Below the pieces are notes generated by a model, which did no database searches, was not told the origin of the DNA, and saw only the letters and a list, made by a program, of their open reading frames with translations. A program made the translations under genes and the position numbers. A stretch of 40,722 bases of DNA from Anaerolineales bacterium (GTDB lineage Bacteria > Chloroflexota > Anaerolineae > Anaerolineales > UBA6663): the NCBI GenBank assembly GCA_016789175.1, contig JAEURK010000390.1:1-40722 (forward strand). The letters are read 5' to 3'. Below, piece by piece: positions 9,240-17,406 of the stretch. Each line of letters begins with the position of its first letter. Position 1 is the first letter of the stretch.

Positions 9240-10316
9240 TTACGCAATCGGGCTGCGGCTGCGAAGGAGCACCCACGCCACCACCGGCACGCCGAACAGG
9301 GCCGTCACGGTGTTGAGTGGCAAGATCGCCTGGCTGCCCGGGAGTTGGGCGATCAAATCGGCGATCAACGCCAGCAGAGCACCGAAGACCAGCGTCGCCG
9401 GCACGACCTGGCGGTGGTCCGACGTCCCCAGCACGGCGCGCGTGACATGCGGCACGGCCACGCCGATGAAACCGACCGGCCCGCAGAACGCGGTGGTCGC
9501 GCCCGCCAATAGCGAAGCGCTCAGGATCACGGCCAGCCGCGTCAGGCGCACATTGACGCCCATGCTGCGCGCGTACGCCTCACCCAGCAGCAACGCGTTG
9601 AGCGTCTTGGGCAGCGCCAGCGCGACCAGCAGGGCCACGATCACGACCGGCGCGAAGGCGCCCAGCTGCGACCAGGTGACGCCCGAGAAGCTGCCGGCGG
9701 ACCACAGGCTGAAGGCCTGGATCCGCTCGGGTTGCGAGGTGTAGACCAGCAGGCTGACCAGCGCGCTGGTCAAATAGCCGAGCATCAAACCCAGGATAAG
9801 CAGCGCCAGCATGTTGTGCGTCCAGCGCATCAACACCAACACCACACCGAGCACCAGGGCTGCCCCGAGACTGGCGGCCACCGCCAGGCTGAGTTCACCG
9901 AAGAAGCCCAGGCCCTGGCTGAGCAGGGCGCCGCTGCCGGCCCCCGTGCCCAGGATCACGACAGCCACGCCCAGGCTGGCGCCCGAACTCACGCCCAGGA
10001 TATACGGATCCGCCAACGGATTACGGAAGAGCGTCTGGAGTTGCAAACCGGCGCCGGCCAGGGCCGCCCCGGCCAGCACGGCCGTGATCGCCTTGGGCAC
10101 GCGGAAGAGCCAGATGATGTCGGTCCACGAGGCGCGCTGGGCTTCGCCGCCCATGAGCACGCGTGCCACGTCGGAGAGCGGAATGCGCACCGAGCCCAGC
10201 ATCAGGCTGAGCAGGAAGGCCCCGGCCAGCGCCAGGAGCAAGAGGCCCCAAACGCCAAGGGCGCGCGGCCAGCGCACGGTGGCGCTGCGTGAACGTGGGA
10301 GGGTGAGATCCGCCAT
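9240..10316 (-). CDS. BtuC/FecD-type ABC transporter permease
   Basis: A 358-residue, very hydrophobic protein with about ten membrane helices and the FecCD family marks: [53 protein letters not shown], and near the end [16 protein letters not shown], the segment contacting the ATPase. Family members import vitamin B12, haem or Fe-siderophores. The riboswitch upstream and the adenosyltransferase downstream argue for a corrinoid. It follows the binding protein after 56 nt containing a strong hairpin. No ATP-binding subunit is encoded nearby, so one must be supplied from elsewhere. Confidence 0.9.
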   Translation of the reverse strand: MADLTLPRSRSATVRWPRALGVWGLLLLALAGAFLLSLMLGSVRIPLSDVARVLMGGEAQRASWTDIIWLFRVPKAITAVLAGAALAGAGLQLQTLFRNPLADPYILGVSSGASLGVAVVILGTGAGSGALLSQGLGFFGELSLAVAASLGAALVLGVVLVLMRWTHNMLALLILGLMLGYLTSALVSLLVYTSQPERIQAFSLWSAGSFSGVTWSQLGAFAPVVIVALLVALALPKTLNALLLGEAYARSMGVNVRLTRLAVILSASLLAGATTAFCGPVGFIGVAVPHVTRAVLGTSDHRQVVPATLVFGALLALIADLIAQLPGSQAILPLNTVTALFGVPVVAWVLLRSRSPIA

Positions 10317-10330
10317 GCCTGAGACCTTTC

Positions 10331-10367
10331 AGGTCGAGGCCGGGCGCGCAACGCCCGGCCTCGACCT
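10331..10367 (-). promoter_or_regulatory. perfect 16-bp intercistronic hairpin
   Basis: Bases 10331-10346 and 10352-10367 form a perfect 16-bp G/C-rich stem with a 5-nt loop, between the binding-protein stop and the permease start. No T-run follows on the minus strand. It therefore looks less like a terminator than like a 3'-end stabiliser that would keep binding-protein mRNA above permease mRNA, as in other binding-protein operons. Confidence 0.6.
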
Positions 10368-10372
10368 GCTCG

Positions 10373-11662
10373 TTACTGCAACTTGCGGTAGTACACCAGC
10401 GTGTGATCCGGCAGCAGATCCGGATGCAGGATCGCGATCAGATCCGCGAGCACCACGTCGGGCTCGGCCGCCGCCGTTTCGTAGTAGTCATTGCCGCCGG
10501 CCGCCGAGGTCCGGGCGTCGTTGTTCCAGACGGCGCCGTCCTGGAAGGCCTTGAACTCCGCAAAGCGGGCATCCTGATCGGTCAGGCCCTTCAAGTCGCT
10601 GACGTAGCCGAGATTGAGCCAGATGTCCGATTCACCGGCCCGCTCGAACACGGCTTCGAAGGCCAGCCCCAGGCTGCCGGTGGAGGCGTCCTCGGCCCAG
10701 GGATAGGTGGCGCCGGCGTCGTACAGGTAGGTCGCGGCGAAGCTGTCACCGCCGGGCACGTACCAGGTGCCCTCGAAGGGCGTCCCGATCAGCACGCTCG
10801 GCTTGGTGTCGGTGTTGCGCACCAGGGCCTGCAGCTCCTCGTAGTGGGTCACCGTCCGGTCGAAGGCCTGCTCGGCATCGGCTTCGGCGTTGTAGAAGGC
10901 GGCCACGAACTTGCCCCACTCCGCCCGTCCGAGCGGGGTGGTCTCGAGCCAGTCGGCGTTGAACACAACCTTGAGCCCGGCCTCGATCAGCTTCGGGTAC
11001 GAGTCGAACTCAGGGCTGCCCGAGCCATAGGCCAACACGACGTCGGGCTCGAGCGCCAGAGCCTGCTCGACGTTGATCTGCGGGCCGCCGCCGATCTGGA
11101 CCACCGCGCCAGAGGCAACGCCCTCGAGGACGCGCGGATTGCTGGCAAACGTCGCGTCGTCGACGGCCACCAGCGTGTCCACCACACCCAGTCGATCGAG
11201 ATACGGCAGGTTGGTGGTCGACAGACTGATCACCTTCGAGACCGGAACTTCGACGATCTGGTCTTCGGCATAGCCTTCGGGCGCGGGCGTGCCGCACTGC
11301 ACCAGCACGTACTCGATCGGCTCGGCGCCTGGATAGGGCGTCTGGACCTTGATGATTTTGTAGTTGGCGTAGTACGAGATGCTGAGCCCGGCGCTGAACA
11401 TCACAGTCGACTTCTCGGGGAAGTAATCGACGCCCTCGGCGTAAGCATCCACACAACCCGAGCGCAGATTGGCGCCGGGAGCGACAGCGGCCGGGGCCTG
11501 CGTCGGTGCTGCCGTGGGTTCGACGACAGGCGCCGCGGTGGGCGCCGAGGTCGGTTCAACCACGACGGCGACCGTCGGCTCCGAGACCGGCGTTGCGGCC
11601 GGTGCGCAACCGGTCGCCACCAGGGCGCCGGCCAAAACCAGTGAAACGATCCGCGTGTTCAT
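10373..11662 (-). CDS. ABC transporter substrate-binding lipoprotein (BtuF/FepB-like)
   Basis: A 429-residue lipoprotein with lipobox VATGC and an Ala/Pro/Thr/Val-rich linker of about 50 residues. The rest is a TroA/BtuF-type periplasmic-binding fold. The N-lobe signature PVSKVISLSTTNLPYLDRLG resembles the family's 'PKRVVSLSPSNTELLFALG' opening, followed by DDATFASNPRVLEG, NVEQALALEPDVVLAYGSG and the inter-lobe helix. ATG 11662 is chosen for the GGAGAGGAAG ribosome site and the signal peptide; longer frames run back into the riboswitch terminator. It binds the corrinoid outside the cell and delivers it to the permease. Confidence 0.88.
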   Translation of the reverse strand: MNTRIVSLVLAGALVATGCAPAATPVSEPTVAVVVEPTSAPTAAPVVEPTAAPTQAPAAVAPGANLRSGCVDAYAEGVDYFPEKSTVMFSAGLSISYYANYKIIKVQTPYPGAEPIEYVLVQCGTPAPEGYAEDQIVEVPVSKVISLSTTNLPYLDRLGVVDTLVAVDDATFASNPRVLEGVASGAVVQIGGGPQINVEQALALEPDVVLAYGSGSPEFDSYPKLIEAGLKVVFNADWLETTPLGRAEWGKFVAAFYNAEADAEQAFDRTVTHYEELQALVRNTDTKPSVLIGTPFEGTWYVPGGDSFAATYLYDAGATYPWAEDASTGSLGLAFEAVFERAGESDIWLNLGYVSDLKGLTDQDARFAEFKAFQDGAVWNNDARTSAAGGNDYYETAAAEPDVVLADLIAILHPDLLPDHTLVYYRKLQ

Positions 11663-11710
11663 CTTCCTCTCCCTTGACTCAAGCCAAGGCCCCCTCAAGA
11701 CGCAACAAAC

Positions 11711-11740
11711 AAAAAAACCCCTTGCGGGCGGCAAGAGGTT
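11711..11740 (-). terminator. riboswitch-controlled intrinsic terminator
   Basis: A 10-bp stem (11740-11731 with 11725-11716, one U-G pair) is followed on the minus strand by seven consecutive T (11717-11711). It lies about 65 nt beyond the B12 aptamer and 48 nt before the binding-protein start codon, the position expected of a transcriptional expression platform. Confidence 0.85.
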
Positions 11741-11805
11741 CATCCAGATATCGCGCGTCGATTTGACGCCGGCATCCACACCCTTCAGCGAGGCCCGTGG
11801 CATAC

Positions 11806-11938
11806 ACACCTCAGGCGGGCGACCTGGCTTGTTGGCTCTCACTTTGCAGCCAACTTACAGTTGCGCGTCAGCGCCGGACTTGCACCGGCTTCGCCGTTTC
11901 CGTCCTCAACCTTCCGGGATTGAGAACACCTGGGGTGT
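11806..11938 (-). ncRNA. cobalamin (AdoCbl) riboswitch aptamer
   Basis: Reading leftwards, the RNA has the conserved core GCCGGTGCAAGTCCGGCGC followed by TGACGCGCAACTGTAAG. It ends with the B12 box, AGCCAGGTCGCCCGCC (11829-11814), which is conserved in cobalamin riboswitches. The ends pair as P1: ACACCCCAGG (11938-11929) with CCTGAGGTGT (11815-11806), with one mismatch. The GGTG...GGAAAC part of the 5' domain is also recognisable. Ligand binding is expected to favour the downstream terminator and shut off the uptake operon. Bases 11663-12117 otherwise hold the terminator, the promoter and the start region of the divergent phosphoesterase gene. Confidence 0.93.
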
Positions 11939-11957
11939 CGACTATTTGATTGAGGTG

Positions 11958-11986
11958 AGTATAGGACCGCGAAAAACAGGTGTCAA
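11958..11986 (-). promoter_or_regulatory. promoter of the B12 riboswitch/uptake operon
   Basis: On the minus strand a perfect TTGACA (11986-11981), a 17-nt spacer and TATACT (11963-11958) lie about 20 nt upstream of the aptamer. This is the best sigma-70-type match in the window. Confidence 0.85.
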
Positions 11987-12117
11987 CTTCTGCAAAGCTC
12001 ATACAGTTGCATTGTGCAAACAATCAGTGACAAAGTACAGGCCGGGAACGATGATGAGCGATCCCGACGCTTGCGATTGGTCTTCAACGGCAGCACTCCT
12101 ATGCTACGATCGGCCGC

Positions 12118-13290
12118 ATGGTCCAGAAACGCGACTTTCGCCACGTCACGCACTTCCCCGGCACGCACGGCAACGACCTCGACCGGATCCTTCATCTCAT
12201 GGATGACCTCGAGCAGGTGCCGGCCGGGCTGTTCGTCGGTTTGCTGCTTCTGGTGGCGTTGCCGGCGGCCTGGGCCGATTGGAACGCGGCCGGGATGCTG
12301 TGGGTGTTCATGCTGGGCGATTGGGCGCTGCTGGCGGGGCTGCCGCGCCGCGGCGTCTCGTACGGGCCGGCCAAGGCCAATGTCTTGATCCTCGGCGTTC
12401 TGCGCCTGCCCTTTGCCTTTCTGCCGGATGCCTGGGCCCTGGGCGCGCAACTCATCGGGACGGCCCTGGTGGCTTATGGGTTCTGGATCGAGCCACACCG
12501 ATTGACGGTCACGCATCAAACGCTGCACTGCCCCAAGCTCGATCCCGGCCTGCCGCCGCTGCGCGTGCTGCACCTGGGCGATCTGCACATCGAGCGCATC
12601 ACGCAACGCGAACGCGACGTCGTCGCGCTCACGCGCCAGCTCGCGCCCGACCTCGTCCTGTTCAGCGGCGACTTCCTCAACCTGTCTTACATCTATGATC
12701 CGATCGCGCAGGCGGATTGTCGGCGCATCCTGACCGAACTGGGCGGGCTTCCGATCCCGTTGGGCGTTCTGGCCGTGACCGGCAGCCCGGCCGTCGACAA
12801 GGACGACGTCGTGCCCGCCCTGCTTGAAGGGCTGCCGCTGCGCTGGCTGCACGGCGAGCGCGTCACCCTGGACCACGGCGGGCACCGCTTTGACGTGGTC
12901 GGTCTGGCCTGCAGCCACAAACCGTTCGAAGATGCGCCGCAGGTCCAGGCTCTGCTCGACGACGCTGTCCACCAGCGCCTGACGATCTTGCTCTATCACT
13001 CTCCCGACCTGGCGCCCGATGCCGCCGAGATGGGCATCGATCTGCAGCTCTCGGGGCATACCCACGCCGGTCAGATCCGGCTGCCTGGCCTCGGCCCGCT
13101 GATGACTGGCTCGCTTTATGGAAAGGCCCTCGAAAGCGGCCGAAAACAGCTGGGTCACCTTGTGCTTTATGTCACGCGCGGTCTGGGCCTGGAGGGTAAG
13201 GGAGCGCCACGTATGCGCTTTCTTTGTCCCCCGGAGATCATCCTTTGGGAGATCAGCGGCGCCCCCTACCAAGAAGAGGCGAGCCAGTGA
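12118..13290 (+). CDS. membrane-anchored metallophosphoesterase (YkuE/YaeI-like) with altered GNH motif
   Basis: A 390-residue protein. The N-terminal third has three or four hydrophobic helices (about 36-54, 58-76, 88-105 and 108-124). The rest is a calcineurin-like phosphoesterase: LGDLHIE (Asp155, His157), FSGDFLN (Asp185), LLYHSPD (His294) and SGHTHAGQI (His314, His316). The third metal motif, normally G-N-H-D/E, reads TGSPAVDKDD (222-230), so the metal-bridging Asn and catalytic His are absent. Relatives such as YkuE are exported or act at the membrane, some on lipid-like substrates. The loss may change metal content or activity. A -10-like TACGAT (12105-12110) 7 nt before the ATG suggests a leaderless transcript. 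Confidence 0.85.
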   Translation: MVQKRDFRHVTHFPGTHGNDLDRILHLMDDLEQVPAGLFVGLLLLVALPAAWADWNAAGMLWVFMLGDWALLAGLPRRGVSYGPAKANVLILGVLRLPFAFLPDAWALGAQLIGTALVAYGFWIEPHRLTVTHQTLHCPKLDPGLPPLRVLHLGDLHIERITQRERDVVALTRQLAPDLVLFSGDFLNLSYIYDPIAQADCRRILTELGGLPIPLGVLAVTGSPAVDKDDVVPALLEGLPLRWLHGERVTLDHGGHRFDVVGLACSHKPFEDAPQVQALLDDAVHQRLTILLYHSPDLAPDAAEMGIDLQLSGHTHAGQIRLPGLGPLMTGSLYGKALESGRKQLGHLVLYVTRGLGLEGKGAPRMRFLCPPEIILWEISGAPYQEEASQ

Positions 13291-13301
13291 CGGCTCGCCT
13301 C
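13276..13301 (+). terminator. hairpin overlapping the phosphoesterase stop codon
   Basis: A 10-bp perfect stem, GAGGCGAGCC (13276-13285) with GGCTCGCCTC (13292-13301), has the TGA stop (13288-13290) in its loop. No T-run follows, so it may be a 3'-end stabiliser or a weak terminator between the convergent phosphoesterase and pilin genes. Confidence 0.5.
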
Positions 13302-13355
13302 CTGCTGTCGGCGCCAAGGGAAGTGGGAGTGTGCTGGAGCAAAAAGCCAGCTCGG

Positions 13356-13505
13356 TTAGATACTGACCACGATCTGGCTGTACATATTCCCGACAGTCGG
13401 CCCAAGCAGCGCCACGACGACCACCACCACGATCGCCACCAACATCAGGATGAATGCGTACTCCACCAGGCCTTGACCTTTGAGCCGCTGCGCAAGAGTC
13501 AACAT
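13356..13505 (-). CDS. Flp/Fap-type (type IVb) pilin
   Basis: A 49-residue protein, MLTLAQRLKG followed by QGLVEYAFILMLVAIVVVVV, the classic class III signal of Flp pilins. Prepilin peptidase would cut after the Gly of KG, leaving Glu at mature position 5. The rest is a short hydrophobic helix and an 18-residue tail. Flp pilins are assembled by Tad secretion machines into thin adhesive pili. No tad/cpa genes lie nearby, so this is an orphan subunit. ATG 13505 is used rather than upstream starts because the leader is then of normal length. Confidence 0.85.
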   Translation of the reverse strand: MLTLAQRLKGQGLVEYAFILMLVAIVVVVVVALLGPTVGNMYSQIVVSI

Positions 13506-13617
13506 AATAGCCCCCGATGACGCCAACGAGATAAGGCTCGCCGGCCATAATCCGCCCGAGCTTAGCCGATTACGATCCCCTGAATGGAGAGGATGGGGCA
13601 GGGATGAGACGTGTTCG

Positions 13618-14328
13618 TTAGCGCGGCCGCCGCCCAAAATGGATGGCGTGCGTGCCAAGCATGGCGCGTTCGAAGGTCACGGCCTCGAAACCGATTCGAC
13701 GCATGCGGTCGGCGAGGGCGCCGGCCTCCAGGAACCCGACCGAGGTCTCGGGCAGGTATTTGTAGGCGTCGCTGGCGCCGGTGATCAGGCGTCCCAGAGT
13801 AGGGATCACGAAGCGCATATGAAAACGCACGAAGGGCGCCAGCCAGTTGCGCGCCGGCGGCGTGGTATCGAGGCACACCACCCGCCCGCCCGGACGCAGG
13901 ACCCGGAGCTGTTCAGCCCAGGCCCGGTCAAGGTCGCCGACGTTGCGCATCAGGTAGCCGGAGGTGATGGCGTCGAAGGTCTGATCCGGGAACGGCAGGT
14001 TGAGCGCGTCTGTCGCCGACCAGCGCACTCGACGACCGGGGGCGCGGTTGCGCCCGACCCGCATCATCTCGAGCGTGAAGTCACCGCCGACCGCCTGGGC
14101 TAAATCCGGTGTCGCCTGCAGACCGGCAAAGGCCAGGTCTCCGGTGCCTGTGCCGAGGTCGAGAAACCGTTCGCCCGCCTTGAGCTCGGCCAGCGCGATG
14201 ACGCGCCCACGCAGAGCTTGATCCTGTCCGAAGGTCATCAGACGGTTGACGAGATCGTAGCGGTGGGCGATGCGCGTGAACATCGCCTGCACGTAGGCGC
14301 CGCGTTGCGAGCCGGTGAGTTGTGCCAT
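13618..14328 (-). CDS. menG: UbiE/MenG-family quinone C-methyltransferase
   Basis: A 236-residue class I SAM methyltransferase of the UbiE/COQ5 family. FTRIAHRYDLVNRLMTFGQD is the family's first signature (YDxxNxxxSxGxxxxWR). LDLGTGTGDLAF is the SAM-binding glycine loop. SGYLMRNVGDLDRAWAEQLRVLRPGGR is close to the second signature (YGIRNVxDxxxALxExxRVLKPGG). It most likely converts demethylmenaquinone to menaquinone, since Chloroflexota usually use menaquinone; ubiquinone synthesis is unlikely. A -10-like TACACT lies 9 nt upstream of ATG 14328 on the minus strand. It is a single gene between the pilin and the tRNA. Confidence 0.85.
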   Translation of the reverse strand: MAQLTGSQRGAYVQAMFTRIAHRYDLVNRLMTFGQDQALRGRVIALAELKAGERFLDLGTGTGDLAFAGLQATPDLAQAVGGDFTLEMMRVGRNRAPGRRVRWSATDALNLPFPDQTFDAITSGYLMRNVGDLDRAWAEQLRVLRPGGRVVCLDTTPPARNWLAPFVRFHMRFVIPTLGRLITGASDAYKYLPETSVGFLEAGALADRMRRIGFEAVTFERAMLGTHAIHFGRRPR

Positions 14329-14448
14329 GCGGATCTAAGTGTAGCAAAGACTGACCCAAGCGGGATGAAGGACTGGGCCTCCCTCCTCCCTCCACCATCT
14401 TCCTCTTCCTCCCAACCTCCCGCCCTTCCCGTTTGGGCGGTCTGTCGT

Positions 14449-14454
14449 TATAAT
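14449..14454 (+). promoter_or_regulatory. -10 box of the tRNA-Gly promoter
   Basis: A perfect TATAAT lies 17 nt upstream of the mature tRNA 5' end, with a weak TTCCCG at -35 spacing (14426-14431). Confidence 0.55.
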
Positions 14455-14471
14455 CAACCTGTTCGAGACAG

Positions 14472-14543
14472 GCGGGTGTAGTTCAGTGGTAGAACGCTTG
14501 CTTCCCAAGCAAGATATCGTGGGTTCGAATCCCATCACCCGCT
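14472..14543 (+). tRNA. tRNA-Gly (anticodon CCC)
   Basis: A 72-nt cloverleaf. Acceptor GCGGGTG (14472-14478) pairs with CACCCGC (14536-14542), with discriminator T. The D-arm is AGTTCAGTGGTAGAAC, the anticodon stem CTTGC/GCAAG encloses the loop TTCCCAA (anticodon CCC), and the T-arm is GTGGG-TTCGAAT-CCCAT. CCA is not encoded. It reads GGG glycine codons. Confidence 0.95.
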
Positions 14544-14554
14544 CACGTCATAGA

Positions 14555-14602
14555 AAGGGATGCCGGACGCTCAGGGCGCGAAGCCGACGTCCGCCATCCC
14601 TT
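14555..14602 (+). terminator. hairpin downstream of tRNA-Gly
   Basis: AAGGGATGCCGGACG (14555-14569) pairs with CGTCCGCCATCCCTT (14588-14602), with one 2-nt internal mismatch and an 18-nt loop, then TCTCTTGT. It probably ends the tRNA transcript. A further small stem (CGGCGC/GCGCCG) near 14645-14660 is followed by a T-rich stretch. Confidence 0.55.
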
Positions 14603-14750
14603 CTCTTGTATACCCTGACGGTTTGAGGATCGTGATCGTCGCGGCGCCCGTAGCGCCGAAAGGTCAGCTTTTTATGATCTTTTTACGGGACCGGTCGAGG
14701 ATCAAACGCCCCAGGCTGGGCTACAATAACGAGGAGCGAGAGGCAGGAAC

Positions 14751-15134
14751 ATGCCGAAGGCGAACATCCTCTACATCGAGGACAACCCGGACAATCGGAT
14801 CCTGGTCAGTCGGGTGCTGCAGGCCGAGGGGTACGCCGTGACTCTGGCCAACGATGGCCCCAGCGGTCTGGTCGCGGCGCGTCAGCGTCGACCCGATCTG
14901 GTTCTGATGGACATCAACCTGCCCGAGGTCGACGGCTACGCGATGACCGAGTTGTTTCGCGCGACGCCGGGGCTCAACGTCATTCCGATCGTGGCGTTGA
15001 CTGCCAATGTCATGAAGGGCGATCGCGAGCGCAGCCTGGCTGCCGGATGCAACGGATATATTCAGAAGCCGATCGACGTCGATACTTTGCCGACCCAGAT
15101 CGCGGAGTACCTGGCGCGCACCCCAAGCGCCTGA
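14751..15134 (+). CDS. single-domain response regulator (CheY-like)
   Basis: A 127-residue stand-alone receiver domain with all phosphorylation residues: acidic pair Glu10/Asp11, phosphoacceptor Asp54 in VLMDINLPEVDGY, Thr84 in ALTAN, Lys106 in QKP. It has no output domain, so it must act by protein contact or pass phosphate on. The sequence is of the DivK/'polar differentiation' subtype often found beside hybrid kinases. It opens the seven-gene signalling operon. Upstream are a purine-rich ribosome site (GAGAGGCAGGAAC) and a -10-like TACAAT (14722-14727). Confidence 0.92.
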   Translation: MPKANILYIEDNPDNRILVSRVLQAEGYAVTLANDGPSGLVAARQRRPDLVLMDINLPEVDGYAMTELFRATPGLNVIPIVALTANVMKGDRERSLAAGCNGYIQKPIDVDTLPTQIAEYLARTPSA

Positions 15135-15156
15135 ACAGCATTGGAGGCTGGTCTTC

Positions 15157-15573
15157 ATGAATCGAGTTGCGGTTGACCCCAAGGAAGCCACGATCTTGAT
15201 CGTGGAGGACAACGTCTCCAACTTCGTGCTGATGGCGCGGATGCTGGCATACATGGGCGTGCCCCGCTGCGAGTGGAAGACATCCGGTTGGCAGGTGGTC
15301 GAGTTCGCCGATACATTGCCGAAAATCGACTTGATCCTGATGGATTTGCGGCTCCCGTACGAAGACGGCTATGGCGCGCTCAAGAAGGTCCGCGCGACGC
15401 CCAAGATCAAGGACACCATCGTGGTGGCCGTGACCGCCGAAGCCAGCCAGGAACAGCTCAACCGAGCGCGTGAAGCCGGGTTTGACGGCTTCCTCGGCAA
15501 GCCCTTGGACCCCGATCGCTTCCCCGAGCAGATCCGGCGCCTGTTACGCGGCGAGCAGGTCTGGGAGCAATAG
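15157..15573 (+). CDS. single-domain response regulator, second copy
   Basis: A 138-residue stand-alone receiver 22 nt after the first. Phosphorylation residues are present: Glu17/Asp18, Asp63 in LILMDLRLPYEDGY, Thr93 in AVTAE, Lys115 in GKP. It differs from the first receiver in a longer N-terminus and an atypical segment between helix 1 and strand 3 (MGVPRCEWKTSGWQVVEF), so the two are not recent duplicates and may recognise different partners. No output domain. ATG 15157 is preceded by TGGAGG. Confidence 0.9.
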   Translation: MNRVAVDPKEATILIVEDNVSNFVLMARMLAYMGVPRCEWKTSGWQVVEFADTLPKIDLILMDLRLPYEDGYGALKKVRATPKIKDTIVVAVTAEASQEQLNRAREAGFDGFLGKPLDPDRFPEQIRRLLRGEQVWEQ

Positions 15574-15591
15574 TCCGTCGCGGGAGGCCGC

Positions 15592-17406
15592 GTGTCCGAA
15601 GCCCCCAACCCGGTCCGCCAACGACGTGGCGGGCTGAGTCGCACCCTATCTCTGATCTTTGTCGCTCTGGCGCTGCTGCCGGCACTGGCGGGCGGCGTCG
15701 TGTTCTACGCGCGCACCTCGGTCGCGCTCGAACAGGCCAGCCTGCATCAGGTCGAGTCATTGGCTGACCTACGCCGGATCGACGTGCTCGCCTGGGTCGA
15801 GCAACGCTCCCGAACCCTGGCCGCACTCTCAAACGATGTCGACCTCCTGGGCGCCCTGACGCCGGGCGAGCCCAACCCGGCCGCTGCGACGACCTGGCTG
15901 GACGGCCACGTCAACGACGACCCGGCCTTTGCTGCCATCTTGATCGTGCGCTCCAGCGATGGCCAGGTCTGGGCCGCCTCCCGGACGCGCGCGACCATCA
16001 CCGGTGAGACCTTCCCCGGCTGGAAGAGCGTGCGCCCGACCGGCGTCTCGCCGGCGCGCTATGAGCCCGGCCTGGCCAGCGACCGACTCTCCCTGCTCTT
16101 CACAGCCGTCGTGCAAACGCCCGACACGCCCGACACCTGGACCCTGGTCGGCGAGGCGTCGGTGCCCAATCTGCAAATCCTGGTGAGCAGCCTTTCCGAG
16201 ACCCGGGCGACGATGCGCGCCTTCCTGGTGACGGCCGAAGGTGACCCGCTGCTGGGCGCCAACGGCTCCGCACCCGTGCCGCTGGGCGGCGAAGCCGTGC
16301 GCGCCGCGACCGCCGGCGAAGACGGCTCCGGCCGTTTCGCGGGCGCCCAATCGAGCGAAACCTCGGTCGCCGCGTATCGGTGGTTGGGTGAAGAACTGGG
16401 CCTCTCCCTGATCGTCGAACAGAGTTACCTGGACGTGGTCGCGCCGCTCTCCGGCGCCGCTATTTGGGCCCTGCTGGCGCTTTTGCCGGCGCTGCTGGTG
16501 CTGGCGGTGGCGGTTTGGGGGCTGATGACGCGGCGGCTTGCGCCGCTGCAGACGATCGTGGAGACCGCCCAACGCTTTTCGGGCGGCGCCCTGACCGCAA
16601 CGGTGCCGCCTCAAACCGATCAGGAGATCGACGCCGTCGCCACAGCCTTCAACCGTCTGACCTCCGACCTGCGCCGCCAGTTCGGGGCCCTCGAGGGCCA
16701 GGCGAGTGCCCGCGCCGGGCAACTGGCCGCGGCGGAGGCCGTCCTGGCCGCCACCACAGCCCCTCAACGACTGACCGTCCTCCTGGCGCAAGGCTGCAAC
16801 GCGATCCAGGAACACTTCCCGGTCGAAACGGTCCTCGTCTTCTTGCCTGACGAGCAGGACGGTCGGCTGCATCTCCGCGCCGGCACCGAGACCGTGACCT
16901 CGCGCCTGCGGGCGCGCAACCTGTCTTTCGCGATCGACGCCACCACGACCGTGGGCTGGGCCGCCCTCGAGCGCGCACCCCGGCTGTCGCCCGATGTCTC
17001 CGAAGACAACCTGTACACGCCCTTCCCCGAGTTGCCCGAGCTGCGCTCAGCGATCGCGCTGCCGATGCTTTTCGGCGACGAAGTGGTCGGCGTGATCCTG
17101 ATCGGCGCGCGACAGACTGGCGCGTTCGGGACGCCCGACCTCCCGGCCTATCAGATCGTGGCCCACCATCTGGCGATCGCCGTCGCCAACAGCCGCCAAT
17201 ACGAACGCTCGCAACGTACCCGCCTGGTCGAGGACGTCGTCGTGGCGCTGGCCGGCGAGGTCAGCCAGACCACCGATCCTGAGCGGATCCTGTCGATCGG
17301 GGCGCGCGTCCTCGGCCTGGCCCTCGACGCGCGCAAGGCCGTTATCCGAATCGGGACGCGCACTGAGCCCCAACCGATGGACCCGTCCCCCGAGGAGGCC
17401 GCATGA
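15592..17406 (+). CDS. membrane sensor protein with HAMP and GAF domains, no kinase domain
   Basis: A 604-residue protein starting at GTG 15592 behind CGGGAGG. TM1 is at about residues 18-40. An extracytoplasmic region of about 245 residues (probably Cache-like, ending YLDVVAPLSG) is followed by TM2 (about 289-314) and HAMP (RRLAPLQTIVETAQRFSGG to about 368). A GAF domain spans about 385-540 (RSAIALPMLFGDEVVGVILI, then ADLP...YQIVAHHLAIAVANSRQ-type helix). A short helical tail (VVALAGEVSQTTDPERIL) starts but does not complete another GAF. No HisKA, HATPase, GGDEF or methyl-accepting domain follows, although the length and order are those of a histidine-kinase N-terminus. Its stop overlaps the next start as ATGA. 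Confidence 0.85.
   Translation: MSEAPNPVRQRRGGLSRTLSLIFVALALLPALAGGVVFYARTSVALEQASLHQVESLADLRRIDVLAWVEQRSRTLAALSNDVDLLGALTPGEPNPAAATTWLDGHVNDDPAFAAILIVRSSDGQVWAASRTRATITGETFPGWKSVRPTGVSPARYEPGLASDRLSLLFTAVVQTPDTPDTWTLVGEASVPNLQILVSSLSETRATMRAFLVTAEGDPLLGANGSAPVPLGGEAVRAATAGEDGSGRFAGAQSSETSVAAYRWLGEELGLSLIVEQSYLDVVAPLSGAAIWALLALLPALLVLAVAVWGLMTRRLAPLQTIVETAQRFSGGALTATVPPQTDQEIDAVATAFNRLTSDLRRQFGALEGQASARAGQLAAAEAVLAATTAPQRLTVLLAQGCNAIQEHFPVETVLVFLPDEQDGRLHLRAGTETVTSRLRARNLSFAIDATTTVGWAALERAPRLSPDVSEDNLYTPFPELPELRSAIALPMLFGDEVVGVILIGARQTGAFGTPDLPAYQIVAHHLAIAVANSRQYERSQRTRLVEDVVVALAGEVSQTTDPERILSIGARVLGLALDARKAVIRIGTRTEPQPMDPSPEEAA

Noticed and set aside
11983-13548. A 521-codon minus-strand frame over the phosphoesterase gene
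   Set aside because: It is antisense to a gene with intact phosphoesterase motifs, and the translation has no recognisable motifs.
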